A stretch of DNA of 64,000 bases from Enterococcus crotali (GTDB lineage: Bacteria > Bacillota > Bacilli > Lactobacillales > Enterococcaceae), in assembly GCF_000633635.1 (NCBI RefSeq), contig NZ_AYPQ01000001.1:342817-406816 (forward strand). Reading direction: 5' to 3'. The stretch's first letter is position 1, and every line of letters starts with the position of its first letter. The notes under the pieces were generated by a model that saw nothing but the letters and a program-made list of their open reading frames with translations, was not told the origin of the DNA and ran no database searches. Shown in pieces: positions 45,273-55,357 of this stretch. The translations under genes were made by a program, and so were the position numbers.

Positions 45273-47876
45273 ATGAATATCGAGAAAATGACAACGACAT
45301 TACAAGAGGCAATTGCAGAGGCGCAGCAGGTGGCAGTGACTCGTCATCATCAGGAAATCGATATTGCTCACCTATGGAAGATTTTTTTACAGCCAAATCA
45401 TTTTGGACGTAATTTTTATACAGATGCAGGGGTTGATGTCGAAGCTTTTGAACGTGAAATCGATAAGGCAATCGACGAATATCCAAGTATTCAAGGAAGC
45501 AATATTCAATATGGTCAAAGCATGAGCCAAAATCTGTTTAACTTATTAGGTGAAGCAGACAAACTTAGAGAATCATTTCAAGATGAGTTTCTAGCAACTG
45601 AAATTGTGATTTTAGCGTTGATGAAATTGAAAAATTATCGATTAACTAAATATTTAACAAGTCAGGGAATCACCGAAAAAGAACTACGTAAAAACATTGA
45701 AGACATGAGAGGGGGAGATCGTGTGACTTCTCAAAATCAGGAAGAACAATATAAAGCATTAGAAAAATATGGGGTAGACTTAGTCCAACAAGTAAAAAGT
45801 GGTAATCAAGATCCAATCATTGGACGTGATGAGGAGATTCGTGATGTTGTTCGAATTCTATCTCGTAAAACAAAAAATAACCCTGTTTTAATTGGTGAAC
45901 CAGGTGTTGGTAAAACTGCAATCGTCGAAGGGTTAGCCCAACGAATCGTCCGTAAAGATGTACCTGAAAACTTAAAAGATAAAACTATTTTCTCATTAGA
46001 TATGGGGGCACTGATTGCAGGAGCTAAATTCCGTGGTGAATTTGAAGAACGTCTAAAGGCAGTTTTGAAAGAAGTGAAGAAAAGCGAAGGTCGTATTATT
46101 CTGTTCATCGATGAAATCCATAACATCGTAGGTGCTGGCAAAACAGAAGGTAGTATGGATGCTGGAAACTTATTAAAACCAATGCTTGCTCGTGGTGAGC
46201 TGCATTTGATCGGTGCAACAACACTAGATGAATATCGCCAATACATGGAAAAAGATAAAGCACTTGAACGTCGTTTCCAAAAAGTTTTGGTAAAAGAACC
46301 AACAGTTGAAGATACGATCAGTATTTTACGTGGACTAAAAGAACGTTTTGAAATTCACCATAGCGTGAACATCCATGATAATGCGTTAGTCGCTGCTGCA
46401 ACTTTATCAGATCGTTACATCACAGATCGTTTCTTACCGGATAAAGCTATTGATTTAGTCGATGAAGCGAGTGCAACGATTCGAGTTGAAATGAATTCAA
46501 TGCCGACAGAACTCGACCAAGTAACACGTCGATTGATGCAATTAGAGATCGAAGAAGCAGCATTGAAGAAAGAGTCCGATGATGCTAGTAAAAAACGGTT
46601 GAACGCTTTACAAGAGGAATTAGCAGATCTTCGTGAAGAAGCCAATGCGATGAAGATGCAATGGGAAACAGAAAAAGAAGAAGTCAATGCTGTCAGCAAT
46701 AAACGTGGAGAAATCGACAAAGCAAAACATGAACTAGAAGATGCTGAAAACAATTATGATTTAGAAAGAGCAGCGGTTCTTCGTCATGGTACGATTCCAC
46801 AATTGGAAGAAGAATTAAAAGAACTTGAAGCTAAAAATGCGAAAGACAATGTCCGCATGGTCCAAGAGGCTGTGACTGAAAACGAAATTGCGCAAGTGGT
46901 TGGTCGTTTAACTGGTATTCCTGTAACGAAACTAGTTGAAGGTGAACGTGAAAAACTAATGAAATTGAATGAAACTCTTCATAAACGTGTCATTGGTCAA
47001 GATGAAGCGGTAGATGCTGTAAGTGATGCCGTGATTCGTTCGCGTGCTGGTTTGCAAGATCCAAACCGTCCATTAGGTTCATTCTTATTCTTAGGACCAA
47101 CAGGTGTTGGTAAGACAGAACTTGCTAAAGCATTAGCGGAAGATCTATTCGATTCAGAAGATCATATGGTTCGGATCGATATGAGTGAGTATATGGAAAA
47201 ACACAGTGTGTCTCGTTTAGTTGGAGCACCTCCAGGCTACATTGGTTATGAGGAAGGTGGTCAATTAACAGAAGCGGTTCGCCGTAACCCATATACGATC
47301 GTTTTATTAGATGAAATTGAAAAGGCACATCCAGATGTGTTCAACATTTTACTCCAAGTATTAGATGATGGCCGCTTGACTGACTCTAAAGGACGAGTAG
47401 TCGATTTTAAAAATACTGTGTTGATCATGACAAGCAATATCGGTTCTCAATTATTGCTTGAAGGTGTAACGCCTGAAGGCACGATTCCAGAAGAAGTAGA
47501 AGAGCAAGTAATGACGATTTTACGAGGTAATTTCAAACCAGAATTTTTAAACAGAATCGATGATACGATTTTGTTCACACCACTAAGCCTAGATAATGTC
47601 AAAGGCATCATTGGTAAAATGACCGCTCAATTAGCAAAACGGTTGGAGCATCAAGAAATTGAATTAGTAATTTCTGATGAGGCCAAAACGTGGATCGCTG
47701 AAAGTGGATATGATCCAGCATATGGTGCACGTCCATTGAAACGTTTTATTACAAAAGAAGTGGAAACACCTCTAGCAAAAGAAATCGTTTCAGGACGAAT
47801 ATTACCGAAAACAAAAGTAACCATCAGTTTATTGAATGAGCAATTAGTGTTTGAAAATGAACCGATAGAAGAATAA
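45273..47876 (+). CDS. clpB: ATP-dependent chaperone ClpB
   Basis: 867 residues, ATG 45273 after AGGAGG. N-domain (1-145), AAA1 with [13 protein letters not shown] and [14 protein letters not shown], coiled-coil M-domain (~410-525), AAA2 with [27 protein letters not shown], and the end [16 protein letters not shown]. Hexameric disaggregase working with DnaK. Heat-shock control by CtsR is visible upstream. Confidence 0.97.
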   Translation: MNIEKMTTTLQEAIAEAQQVAVTRHHQEIDIAHLWKIFLQPNHFGRNFYTDAGVDVEAFEREIDKAIDEYPSIQGSNIQYGQSMSQNLFNLLGEADKLRESFQDEFLATEIVILALMKLKNYRLTKYLTSQGITEKELRKNIEDMRGGDRVTSQNQEEQYKALEKYGVDLVQQVKSGNQDPIIGRDEEIRDVVRILSRKTKNNPVLIGEPGVGKTAIVEGLAQRIVRKDVPENLKDKTIFSLDMGALIAGAKFRGEFEERLKAVLKEVKKSEGRIILFIDEIHNIVGAGKTEGSMDAGNLLKPMLARGELHLIGATTLDEYRQYMEKDKALERRFQKVLVKEPTVEDTISILRGLKERFEIHHSVNIHDNALVAAATLSDRYITDRFLPDKAIDLVDEASATIRVEMNSMPTELDQVTRRLMQLEIEEAALKKESDDASKKRLNALQEELADLREEANAMKMQWETEKEEVNAVSNKRGEIDKAKHELEDAENNYDLERAAVLRHGTIPQLEEELKELEAKNAKDNVRMVQEAVTENEIAQVVGRLTGIPVTKLVEGEREKLMKLNETLHKRVIGQDEAVDAVSDAVIRSRAGLQDPNRPLGSFLFLGPTGVGKTELAKALAEDLFDSEDHMVRIDMSEYMEKHSVSRLVGAPPGYIGYEEGGQLTEAVRRNPYTIVLLDEIEKAHPDVFNILLQVLDDGRLTDSKGRVVDFKNTVLIMTSNIGSQLLLEGVTPEGTIPEEVEEQVMTILRGNFKPEFLNRIDDTILFTPLSLDNVKGIIGKMTAQLAKRLEHQEIELVISDEAKTWIAESGYDPAYGARPLKRFITKEVETPLAKEIVSGRILPKTKVTISLLNEQLVFENEPIEE

Positions 47877-47882
47877 GAATGA

Positions 47883-47924
47883 AATTGAGATGACTTTTTT
47901 TAAAAGTTGTCTCAATTTTTTTAT
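47883..47924 (+). terminator. Terminator after clpB
   Basis: ATTGAGATGACTTTT pairs with AAAAGTTGTCTCAAT, then TTTTTTT. Confidence 0.85.
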
Positions 47925-48001
47925 AAGTATAAAAAATTGATTTTAAAAATGATATTGTGTAGAATCTAACTATTATACTAACAATTTAAAAGAGGGATCT
48001 A

Positions 48002-48442
48002 GTGGATAAAAAAAGTAGAAGATTAGAAGAGCAACTTTGTTTTTCTTTGCAAACAGCTTCAAAACAGTTTAGCAGGATGTATGCTAAAGCGTTAAAACCA
48101 TTTCATTTAACCTATCCTCAATACCTAGTATTGCTAGTTCTATGGGAATATTCAGATTTGCGGATATCTGATATTGGAGAGAAACTTGCCCTTGATACGG
48201 GAACATTGACTCCCATGCTTAAAAGAATGGAAAAAAATGGCTATATTCATCGAAATCGCTTGCCAGAAGATGAGCGGATCGTGATTGTTTCGCTTTCAGA
48301 AAAAGCGATTCAATTAGAAACAGAGATTTATGATCAAGTAGAAGGATGTTTAAATCAGCTTGATTTTAATGAAAAAGATTATTTTTTATTGATCGAACAA
48401 ATCAATTCTCTAAGTAAACAAATTGGTGAAATCAACCATTAG
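48002..48442 (+). CDS. ohrR: Organic-hydroperoxide sensor OhrR (MarR family)
   Basis: 146 residues, GTG 48002 after AGAGGGA. The reactive Cys13 in EEQLCFSLQTASKQF is placed as in one-Cys OhrR. Winged helix: ISDIGEKLALDTGTLTPMLKRME, wing RLPEDERIVIV. Peroxide oxidation of the Cys releases DNA. The ohr gene with a perfect OhrR operator lies downstream on the same strand. Confidence 0.92.
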   Translation: MDKKSRRLEEQLCFSLQTASKQFSRMYAKALKPFHLTYPQYLVLLVLWEYSDLRISDIGEKLALDTGTLTPMLKRMEKNGYIHRNRLPEDERIVIVSLSEKAIQLETEIYDQVEGCLNQLDFNEKDYFLLIEQINSLSKQIGEINH

Positions 48443-48457
48443 AATATGAATCAAAGG

Positions 48458-48507
48458 ACTTCGAAAAGAATGGAATGCTCAAATTCCAGCTTTTTGAAGT
48501 TTTTTTA
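48458..48507 (+). terminator. Terminator between ohrR and ohr
   Basis: ACTTCGAAAAG...CTTTTTGAAGT stem with inner TGGAAT/ATTCCA pairing, then TTTTTTT. Confidence 0.75.
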
Positions 48508-48561
48508 GAAACAGAATTGATTTTTATGAAGCAAACTATTGTACATCGATAAAAATATTGT

Positions 48562-48578
48562 GTACAATTTAATTGTAC
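48562..48578 (+). promoter_or_regulatory. OhrR operator
   Basis: GTACAATTTAATTGTAC is a perfect palindrome around one base and equals the known OhrR box (TACAATTNAATTGTA). It overlaps the core promoter of ohr. Confidence 0.85.
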
Positions 48579-48615
48579 GATGTGGTTATGATAATATGAA
48601 TTGGAGGAATGAATC

Positions 48616-49020
48616 ATGAAAAAAATCTATTCAACAACAATCATCAATACAGGCGGAAGAGAAGGGGAAGTTTTCTCACCGGATAAATCATTTAGCTATC
48701 AAGTGACCTCTCCGGGCCCTCATCAAGAAAATAAAACCAACCCAGAACAACTATTTGCAGCAGCTTATAGTTCTTGTTTTAACAGTGCATTAGAGCTTGT
48801 GATGGGAAAACAAAAAATCAACTCTAAAAGCACAGTAAAAGCGACTGTTTCATTATTTAGCGATGAACAATCTGGTTTTCAAGTTGGCGTTGTCTTGTCT
48901 GTAAAAATCGATGATGTCGATCGTGAAAAAGCAGAAGAATTGGTCAAAGCAGCTCATGAAGTTTGTCCTTATTCAAAAGCTACAAGAGGAAATATTTCAG
49001 TTGAGTTGGAAGTCGAATAA
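48616..49020 (+). CDS. ohr: Organic hydroperoxide resistance protein Ohr
   Basis: 134 residues, ATG 48616 after TTGGAGGA. OsmC/Ohr fold with the peroxidatic Cys in FAAAYSSCFNSALE and resolving Cys in AHEVCPYSKATRGN; Arg in TTIINTGGREG. A thiol peroxidase reducing organic hydroperoxides. Regulated by OhrR. Confidence 0.95.
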   Translation: MKKIYSTTIINTGGREGEVFSPDKSFSYQVTSPGPHQENKTNPEQLFAAAYSSCFNSALELVMGKQKINSKSTVKATVSLFSDEQSGFQVGVVLSVKIDDVDREKAEELVKAAHEVCPYSKATRGNISVELEVE

Positions 49021-49030
49021 AAAAATAGAT

Positions 49031-49080
49031 TGAAGAAAAAAACGATGAGATAACTTGAACAAGTTTTTCATCGTTTTTTA
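49031..49080. terminator. Bidirectional terminator
   Basis: AAAAAACGATGA pairs with TCATCGTTTTTT with inner AACTTG/CAAGTT, between convergent genes. Confidence 0.85.
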
Positions 49081-49087
49081 GTGATTA

Positions 49088-49444
49088 TTATAAATCTAAA
49101 AGTAGTAAGGCTGCAGCTCCTGCGCCATCATCATCGCTATCGCCATCGTAAAAACCAATGACATCATTCGAGAGCAAGCCTGTTTTTTTATAAATTTTAC
49201 CGTTTGCATAAGAACCAACTACATCGGTTGAAAGTAAGCCAGTCTTTTTATAGATTTTACCGTTTTTATAAGAACCAATGACATCACTTGAAAAGGCTCC
49301 TGTTTTTTTTGAAATGTTTCCGTTTGAGTATGAGCCAATTCTATCACTAGAAAACAGCCCTGATTTTTTGTGAATTTTACCATTCTCATAGGAACCAACC
49401 TTATCTTTAGACAGCAAACCTGTTTTTTTGTAGATACCAGACAT
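49088..49444 (-). CDS. Tandem 20-residue repeat protein
   Basis: 118 residues; AAGGAGG precedes ATG. Five consecutive 20-residue units of the form GKIYKKTGLLSTDVVGSYAN cover residues ~1-100, then an acidic DGDSDDDG and the hydrophobic end AGAAALLLLDL. Each unit could give a beta-hairpin with the pattern aromatic-K-K-x-G-x-x-S-x-D-x-[VI]-G-x-Y, suggesting a small beta-propeller or beta-flower fold. No signal peptide. Function unknown. DNA repeats are 60 bp and diverged at synonymous sites, so the repeats are old and selected. Confidence 0.8.
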   Translation of the reverse strand: MSGIYKKTGLLSKDKVGSYENGKIHKKSGLFSSDRIGSYSNGNISKKTGAFSSDVIGSYKNGKIYKKTGLLSTDVVGSYANGKIYKKTGLLSNDVIGFYDGDSDDDGAGAAALLLLDL

Positions 49445-49483
49445 TCTATTTCCTCCTTTTAAACTAAATGACTTCTAAAACTG

Positions 49484-50176
49484 CTAGAAAAAAGGTTCCT
49501 TTTTATTCACTTTTCTAAACGCATACGCTTTAAAATACTCTGGTTTATGTCGTTGCGTAAAACTATAGACGGTTAAAATCAAGGCACCAATTGTATTCGT
49601 AAATAAATCACCCATGGTATCCATCAACGCTTCACGACCAATATAAGGTTGCCTAGCTTCTGTCATATAACGTTGCAGATTCATATTACCAAGTGAATCG
49701 CAAAGGAATTCCCAAAACTCCCAGAAAACGCCGCATAATCCAGCGAATGCAAAGCCCATGATAATGAACAACCAAGGACTGATTTTAGAAAAATCCGATT
49801 CTCGCAAACAATATCCAATAATTGCGTAACCAACAGCTACTAATAAAATTGGGCTGACAGCATGAAGGATTTTATCCCAGAATGGGACAACAATAATCAA
49901 GCGCAGACCAGTTCCAAGGAAAACGGCGATCCAAATGAAAAACCAATAATAAAGACGGACCATTTTTGGAAAAACTAAGCCTGTAAATTTAGTAAAGACA
50001 AAGGGTACGAAAATCACAGCGATCCCCGCAATCATTTCAAATGTCAATAATACATATTGTTCAGTTGGTTGAACCACAAATGTTTTAACGATATTCACGA
50101 GTAGTGTAATAAATCCAAATACAAGTAAAAAGTAAAAAACACTTTTTTCCTGTTTATCCTCAAATTCTAACTTCAT
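49484..50176 (-). CDS. DUF2238/YjdF-like membrane protein
   Basis: 230 residues, about seven membrane helices. Conserved polar residues along the helices: PFWDKILHAVSPILL (Asp, His), FWEFWEFLCDSLGN (Glu, Asp), EALMDTMGDLFTNTIGA (Asp, Asp, Asn). This D-H / E-E-D / D-D-N arrangement is that of the YjdF/DUF2238 family, of unknown function. Separated from neighbours by short spacers on the same strand. Confidence 0.7.
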   Translation of the reverse strand: MKLEFEDKQEKSVFYFLLVFGFITLLVNIVKTFVVQPTEQYVLLTFEMIAGIAVIFVPFVFTKFTGLVFPKMVRLYYWFFIWIAVFLGTGLRLIIVVPFWDKILHAVSPILLVAVGYAIIGYCLRESDFSKISPWLFIIMGFAFAGLCGVFWEFWEFLCDSLGNMNLQRYMTEARQPYIGREALMDTMGDLFTNTIGALILTVYSFTQRHKPEYFKAYAFRKVNKKEPFF

Positions 50177-50219
50177 ATAAAAGCCTCCAATCGTTATATT
50201 TTATCAAGGGAAATTGACT

Positions 50220-50699
50220 CTATTTATTCAATTTTTCCTTAATTAAGGCTAAGAAATCTTGTTCATTTGTAGCGACCGATCCATTTAATTTTACTAAACC
50301 AACGGTGTATAAGTTAAGATAATGGAATTGATTTTCAGCAGTATCAGCTAAAGCAGCTAATTTTTTTGGATTGTCTGCACCTTGTTGGCGCGTGTCAGTA
50401 TATAGACCGATCATAGGGATATTTTTGGCATAAGCGACACCAATTTCAGAAGCAACACCAGCATCAATCGTAAGACCATCTAAAACAGCTACTAATAAAT
50501 CACTTTCAAGGACTTTTTCGGTATCCGCTAATGCAATCATCTTGCTATCCGCATAAGCTGATTTATCATTGATCGCACCATTTTCTTGTGGTAAATACAC
50601 TTCGATTGAATCATCTAGATCACGTATTTGTTTCACCATATATTCATTATAAAGTAAATCCGCTTTGGCAAACATCGGTCCTGCAAAGTATAGTTTCAT
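50220..50699 (-). CDS. Nucleoside 2-deoxyribosyltransferase
   Basis: 159 residues from ATG at 50699 (GGAGGAAACA upstream); the frame extends 16 codons further without a site. MKLYFAGPMFAKADLLYN, VYLPQENGA, catalytic Glu and binding residues in LTIDAGVASEIGVAYAKN, IGLYTDTRQQG. Transfers 2-deoxyribose between bases in nucleoside salvage. Downstream of the Eis-like gene, probably cotranscribed. Confidence 0.88.
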   Translation of the reverse strand: MKLYFAGPMFAKADLLYNEYMVKQIRDLDDSIEVYLPQENGAINDKSAYADSKMIALADTEKVLESDLLVAVLDGLTIDAGVASEIGVAYAKNIPMIGLYTDTRQQGADNPKKLAALADTAENQFHYLNLYTVGLVKLNGSVATNEQDFLALIKEKLNK

Positions 50700-50758
50700 G
50701 TATTGTTTCCTCCAGTAGTTGTTATGTGATAATAAAATATTCGACAATCAATTGATAC

Positions 50759-51979
50759 TTAAAAGTAATCGCTAAAGTAAGCTTCTTGATCAGGTAAAAT
50801 CCGCTCCAATGAATGTAAGGTTTCCTTATCAGTTTCTAAACGCTCAATTCGATGTAAATAAGTCGGACGGCGATAATTCATCAAAAGACAAGTCAAGGTT
50901 TGAATATCGATATGAACAGGTTGTCCCAGTGGTTCATCTGTCACAGAAACTTGATCATCTTCATCCCATAATAAACTAAATACACCATTGTTCCATTCTG
51001 CAACAGGATCGGTTACGACAAAATGAAATGGTTTTGCAGTACTAGCATACGGATAAGTCAGCAATAACTCTTTAACATCCACGATTCGTGCCATAAAGTA
51101 AGGCTCGATCGTTTCTTTGATTTGGCTGTCGTCTAGTAAAAAGGCTAACGGTTCATTTTTGTAAATATCCCCTTTGACCCAATAAACCATCGAAAAATGA
51201 GCAGAAATGAAGTTCCATAAGCCATTTCGAGCTTCCTGATTGATATAAAACATTTCCTTAATATGAAATACTTCTTCTGCTACCCAATAAAAAAGGACAC
51301 CTAATGGCTCTTGATTCGCACCATAATAAACCGCGGCTGTTCGTTCCTCTTCATTTTCAAAGCGCCAATATTCTTCCCAATTAAATTCACTGCGGATCAA
51401 AGCCCCATGATTTTGGCGAGCAAATTTCGCATATACTGTAAAGACATCTTCATGGTCCACGCTTACTCGTTCCACCATCCCAGGTACCTCAACTTGTTTA
51501 GGTAGTTGGGTATCTCGGATTTTAAAAGAAAGCTTGTCGGACATGATCTCCCAGCCTTTTCTCCGATAGTAGGGAATACTGTATGGATATAGATATGAGA
51601 TCCATTGTTGATCTTGACGCATATTTTTTAGGGCCAGATGAATCAAGTCTTGCATTAAGCCATGATTTGCATATTCTGGATAGGTTCCAACACCTGTCAC
51701 CCCGCCCATTTTAAATAGTGTTCCGTGAATATTTACTTCACAAGGATAAATCGCAATTTGTGAAATCAGTTTATCTTCATGAAACCAGCCGAAAACTTTC
51801 GATTGCTCTAAAATAGGCTGTTTAGATTTAATCAATTCCTTCTTGCTTTCGTAGCCGCTCTCTTCTAAATCAGCTTCTGTAAATTGAAATACATAACTCA
51901 ATAATTCGTTGAATTGATCCACGTATTGTTCATCCACGGCTTTCAATTCTAAATTTTCTCTGAACTCTTTTTGGTCCAT
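50759..51979 (-). CDS. Eis-like GNAT N-acetyltransferase
   Basis: 406 residues. Tandem GNAT plus C-terminal SCP2-like domain as in Eis: acetyl-CoA region GGVTGVGTYPEYANHGLMQDL, YSIPYYRRKGWE, and a C-terminal SDYF whose terminal carboxylate is the expected catalytic base. In the family these acetylate amines, including aminoglycosides in some cases; the natural substrate here is unknown. Confidence 0.85.
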   Translation of the reverse strand: MDQKEFRENLELKAVDEQYVDQFNELLSYVFQFTEADLEESGYESKKELIKSKQPILEQSKVFGWFHEDKLISQIAIYPCEVNIHGTLFKMGGVTGVGTYPEYANHGLMQDLIHLALKNMRQDQQWISYLYPYSIPYYRRKGWEIMSDKLSFKIRDTQLPKQVEVPGMVERVSVDHEDVFTVYAKFARQNHGALIRSEFNWEEYWRFENEEERTAAVYYGANQEPLGVLFYWVAEEVFHIKEMFYINQEARNGLWNFISAHFSMVYWVKGDIYKNEPLAFLLDDSQIKETIEPYFMARIVDVKELLLTYPYASTAKPFHFVVTDPVAEWNNGVFSLLWDEDDQVSVTDEPLGQPVHIDIQTLTCLLMNYRRPTYLHRIERLETDKETLHSLERILPDQEAYFSDYF

Positions 51980-52120
51980 TTTTCCATCTCCAATTTATTT
52001 TTCTATACCCAGTATATCAAAAAAATAAGAATAAACGGAATAATTCTCTCTAAGAAAAGGTAAAGAGGCATTTTTGCTTTGACACGCTTGTGGTAAACTT
52101 TTTTTGGGAGGTGTTTTTTT

Positions 52121-52734
52121 TTGAAGAAAATAATTTATTTACTCAGACATGGAGAAACAGAATTTAATCAACAAGGAATTTATCAAGGAGTGCTTGATTC
52201 GCCATTAACACCTCTTGGGAAAATACAAGTCAAAGAAAATGGATTCCTTTTAAAACGAAAATTAAAATCTTTAGAGGATCAAGAAATTGCTTTTTTTTAC
52301 AGCCCACTAGGTCGAACACAGCAGAGTGCTGAAATCATTTATCGAGTATTAGATCGTCACTTGATGAAACCTGTTAGTGATGAGCATTTAAAAGAGGTGA
52401 ATATTGGCTCGTGGAATGGTAAAACCAGACAAGCGATTGCAGCAGAAACTAAAAACAAAGAGTATAATGAATTTGATTGGTACTTTAAATCCCCCAATGG
52501 AGAAACGTATGAAGATGTTCAGCAACGCTGTAAAAAGTGGTTAGAAGAAATCAGTACAATCCAACAACAGCATATTATTGTGATGTCCCATGGTTTATTG
52601 GGACGAGTTCTACGTGGTAGTCTACTAAATTGCCTTATGAAAAAACAATACGACTGGAGGTTCCGCAAACTGGTTTTTTTATTGTTAAAGAAAGCGGACT
52701 GGATTATATTACAAACGACTATGAGTTTTTCTAA
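52121..52734 (+). pseudogene. Histidine phosphatase (phosphoglycerate mutase family), frameshifted near 52631
   Basis: TTG start 52121 with GGGAGGTG upstream. LLRHGETEFNQQG is the catalytic RHG motif; SPLGRTQQSAEII, HLKEVNIGSWNGK and VMSHGLLGRVLRG (second His) follow. After SLLN the frame is wrong: AATTGCC should be AATTTGCC, giving NLPYEKTIRLEVPQTGFF and a stop at 52734 (204 residues, normal). As written the frame runs to 52825. Substrate unknown (small phosphoesters). Confidence 0.87.
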
Positions 52735-52912
52735 GCAAAGGAATGATTGTCCTAATAGGGAAGGAAACATAGGAAAGTTCTTTAATTCTGGCGAAAAAAT
52801 TGCTATAATGGAAAGTGCTGATTGAAAATGATTTGAGCGATGAGCCAAGCCTATGTGATTTAATGAAATCACACGCTCATTCAGCTTTTCATAAAAGAAA
52901 TGAGGACTATTA

Positions 52913-54718
52913 ATGAATATAAATGAAATGAAGCAAAGACAAGAGAAAATTCGTAATTTTTCCATTATTGCTCATATTGACCACGGGAAATCTACACTAG
53001 CTGACCGGATTTTGCAAAAAACTGAAACTGTTTCTGATCGCGAGATGCAAGATCAGTTACTTGATGCAATGGATTTAGAGCGTGAACGTGGCATTACGAT
53101 CAAGCTAAATGCGGTTGAATTAACCTATACAGCCAAAGATGGGGAAGATTATATTTTCCATTTGATCGACACTCCAGGACATGTGGATTTTACGTATGAA
53201 GTATCAAGAAGTTTAGCAGCCTGTGAAGGAGCTATCTTAGTGGTTGATGCGGCGCAAGGTATTGAAGCACAAACATTAGCAAATGTTTATTTAGCGTTAG
53301 ATAATGATTTGGAAATTATTCCAGTGATCAATAAAATCGATTTACCAGCAGCAGATCCAGAACGAGTTCGTACAGAAATCGAAGATGTGATTGGAATCGA
53401 TGCCAGTGATGCAGTTTTGGCAAGTGCTAAAGCGGGCATTGGGATTGAAGATATTTTGGAACAAATCGTTGATTTAGTTCCGGCGCCGACAGGGGATCTT
53501 GAAGCACCGCTAAAAGCGTTGATTTTTGATTCAGTCTATGACAGTTATCGTGGGGTTATTTTAAATGTTCGGATCATGGATGGGGTTGTAAAACCTGGTG
53601 ATAAAATCATGATGATGAATAATAATAAAACCTTTGAAGTGACAGATGTTGGTATCTTCTCACCAAAACCGATCAGTCGTGATTTCTTAATGGTCGGCGA
53701 TGTCGGCTATATCACTGCTGCAATCAAAACGGTCCGTGATACCCAAGTTGGGGACACAGTAACTTTAGCGAATAATCCGGCAAAAGAAGCGTTGGCGGGT
53801 TATCGTAAAATGAATCCAATGGTTTATTGCGGATTATATCCAATCGACAATTCACGTTATGTTGAGTTACGTGAAGCATTGGAAAAATTACAACTGAATG
53901 ATGCAGCGTTACAATTTGAAGCCGAATCATCTCAAGCTTTAGGGTTTGGTTACCGTTGTGGATTTTTAGGTTTGTTGCATATGGATGTAATTCAAGAACG
54001 ATTAGAGCGAGAATTTAATCTTGATTTGATTACAACGGCTCCGTCCGTAATTTATCATGTAACGAAGACTGATGGGACGAAAATCGTTGTTGATAACCCA
54101 GCAGAATTTCCAGATCAAAGCTCCGTTGATTTTGTAGAAGAACCATATGTTAAAGCGACTATCATGGTGCCAAATGAATATGTTGGGGCTGTCATGGAAA
54201 TTTCTCAACGTAAACGTGGTGAATTCGTTACAATGGATTACTTAGATGAGTATCGAGTGAATGTTATTTATGATATGCCGTTGTCAGAAATTGTTTATGA
54301 TTTCTTCGATCGTTTGAAATCTGGTACTAAAGGATATGCTTCATTAGACTATGAAATGATCGGTTACCGTAAGAGTAATCTATCTAAGATGGATATCCTG
54401 TTAAACTCAGAAAAAGTCGATGCACTAAGCTTTATTGTGCACAAAGATTTTGCTTTTGAACGGGGGAAAGTAATTGTTGAGAAGTTGAAAAAATTAATTC
54501 CTCGACAACAATTTGAAGTGCCGGTTCAAGCTGCGATCGGGCAAAAAATCACCGCTCGTTCAACCATCAAAGCCTTGCGTAAAAACGTTTTGGCTAAGTG
54601 TTACGGTGGAGATATTTCACGCAAACGTAAGTTATTAGAGAAACAAAAAGATGGTAAGAAGCGGATGAAGCAAGTTGGTTCTGTTGAAGTTCCGCAAGAA
54701 GCTTCATGGCTGTTCTGA
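52913..54718 (+). CDS. lepA: Elongation factor 4 (LepA)
   Basis: 601 residues. GTPase G1 [16 protein letters not shown]2 [11 protein letters not shown]3 DTPGHVDF, G4 NKIDLP; domains II, III and V follow, with the LepA-specific C-terminal domain ([40 protein letters not shown]). Back-translocates or remodels stalled ribosomes. An upstream hairpin (GTGATTTAATGAAATCAC) may close the preceding transcript. Confidence 0.97.
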   Translation: MNINEMKQRQEKIRNFSIIAHIDHGKSTLADRILQKTETVSDREMQDQLLDAMDLERERGITIKLNAVELTYTAKDGEDYIFHLIDTPGHVDFTYEVSRSLAACEGAILVVDAAQGIEAQTLANVYLALDNDLEIIPVINKIDLPAADPERVRTEIEDVIGIDASDAVLASAKAGIGIEDILEQIVDLVPAPTGDLEAPLKALIFDSVYDSYRGVILNVRIMDGVVKPGDKIMMMNNNKTFEVTDVGIFSPKPISRDFLMVGDVGYITAAIKTVRDTQVGDTVTLANNPAKEALAGYRKMNPMVYCGLYPIDNSRYVELREALEKLQLNDAALQFEAESSQALGFGYRCGFLGLLHMDVIQERLEREFNLDLITTAPSVIYHVTKTDGTKIVVDNPAEFPDQSSVDFVEEPYVKATIMVPNEYVGAVMEISQRKRGEFVTMDYLDEYRVNVIYDMPLSEIVYDFFDRLKSGTKGYASLDYEMIGYRKSNLSKMDILLNSEKVDALSFIVHKDFAFERGKVIVEKLKKLIPRQQFEVPVQAAIGQKITARSTIKALRKNVLAKCYGGDISRKRKLLEKQKDGKKRMKQVGSVEVPQEASWLF

Positions 54719-54878
54719 AAATGGACGAGGATGAACCGAAGAAATAGTAAGTTTAAGAGCAAAAGTTTACTTTTTAGACACGCTTAGTTGTTTGAAAACG
54801 AGTGAAATACTAACGATTATTGATAATATAACAAGTAATGAATAAGCGACTGAATAGCTGTTACAGTCATCGTAAGGC

Positions 54879-54909
54879 AAAAGTACCTTCAAACGAAGGT
54901 GCTTTTTTC
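54879..54909 (+). terminator. Terminator downstream of lepA
   Basis: AAGTACCTTC pairs with GAAGGTGCTT, loop AAAC, then TTTT. It is 160 bp after the lepA stop. Confidence 0.85.
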
Positions 54910-55253
54910 TATGCTTAAAAATGAAAAGGCTCAAAAAAAAACTGAATATTTATTTGAACGATTTGAAAACCGCTATGAATAAGTTTGATTTTCCGATTTA
55001 AATGAATAACAGCAATTCCTACTGAATATTTCTATTTGTTGAGAAAATAATATTTTTTGAAGAAGTTAAAAGAGTAGGAAGTACTAGAGTCTTGAAAGAA
55101 TGAGTATTGAAGTGAAGTTAAGTAATCGACACCTGAAAAAGATAAAATTTACCTATAACAAAAACGTCACAAATCTATTTTCCTATTTTTCATTCAAGTC
55201 TAAACGAGCGTGTGGAGCTGTTTTTAAGTGCGCCTAAACTAGACTCATTACAA
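54910..55253. other. Gene-free spacer with a possible degenerate repeat
   Basis: No supported ORF. At 55179-55210 ATTTTCCTATTTTTCATTC...AAACGAGC resembles ATTTCCTATTTTTCTGTC...CGAGC in the clpB leader repeats, so a worn copy of that element may lie here. Confidence 0.35.
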
Positions 55254-55271
55254 CTTTACCTTTTCTTTACG
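55254..55271 (+). promoter_or_regulatory. Direct-repeat box upstream of the TraX-like gene
   Basis: CTTTACC-TTTT-CTTTACG: two 7-bp half-sites 11 bp apart, as bound by OmpR-type regulators. The same arrangement occurs at 56895. TATTGAA follows at a similar distance in both. Confidence 0.55.
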
Positions 55272-55357
55272 TTTTATTGAAAATGAATTTGTACTTTATC
55301 GCTAAAGTATAGAGAGTACTAAAAATTGTAGTAAAACGAAAAGAGGAGAACAAGAAT

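Noticed and set aside
45806..46753. Long minus-strand frames inside clpB
   Set aside because: Antisense shadows of a strongly conserved gene; no ribosome sites.
49088..49444. CRISPR-like regular repeats
   Set aside because: The 60-bp units are an in-frame coding repeat with no unique spacers, a good start and a ribosome site.
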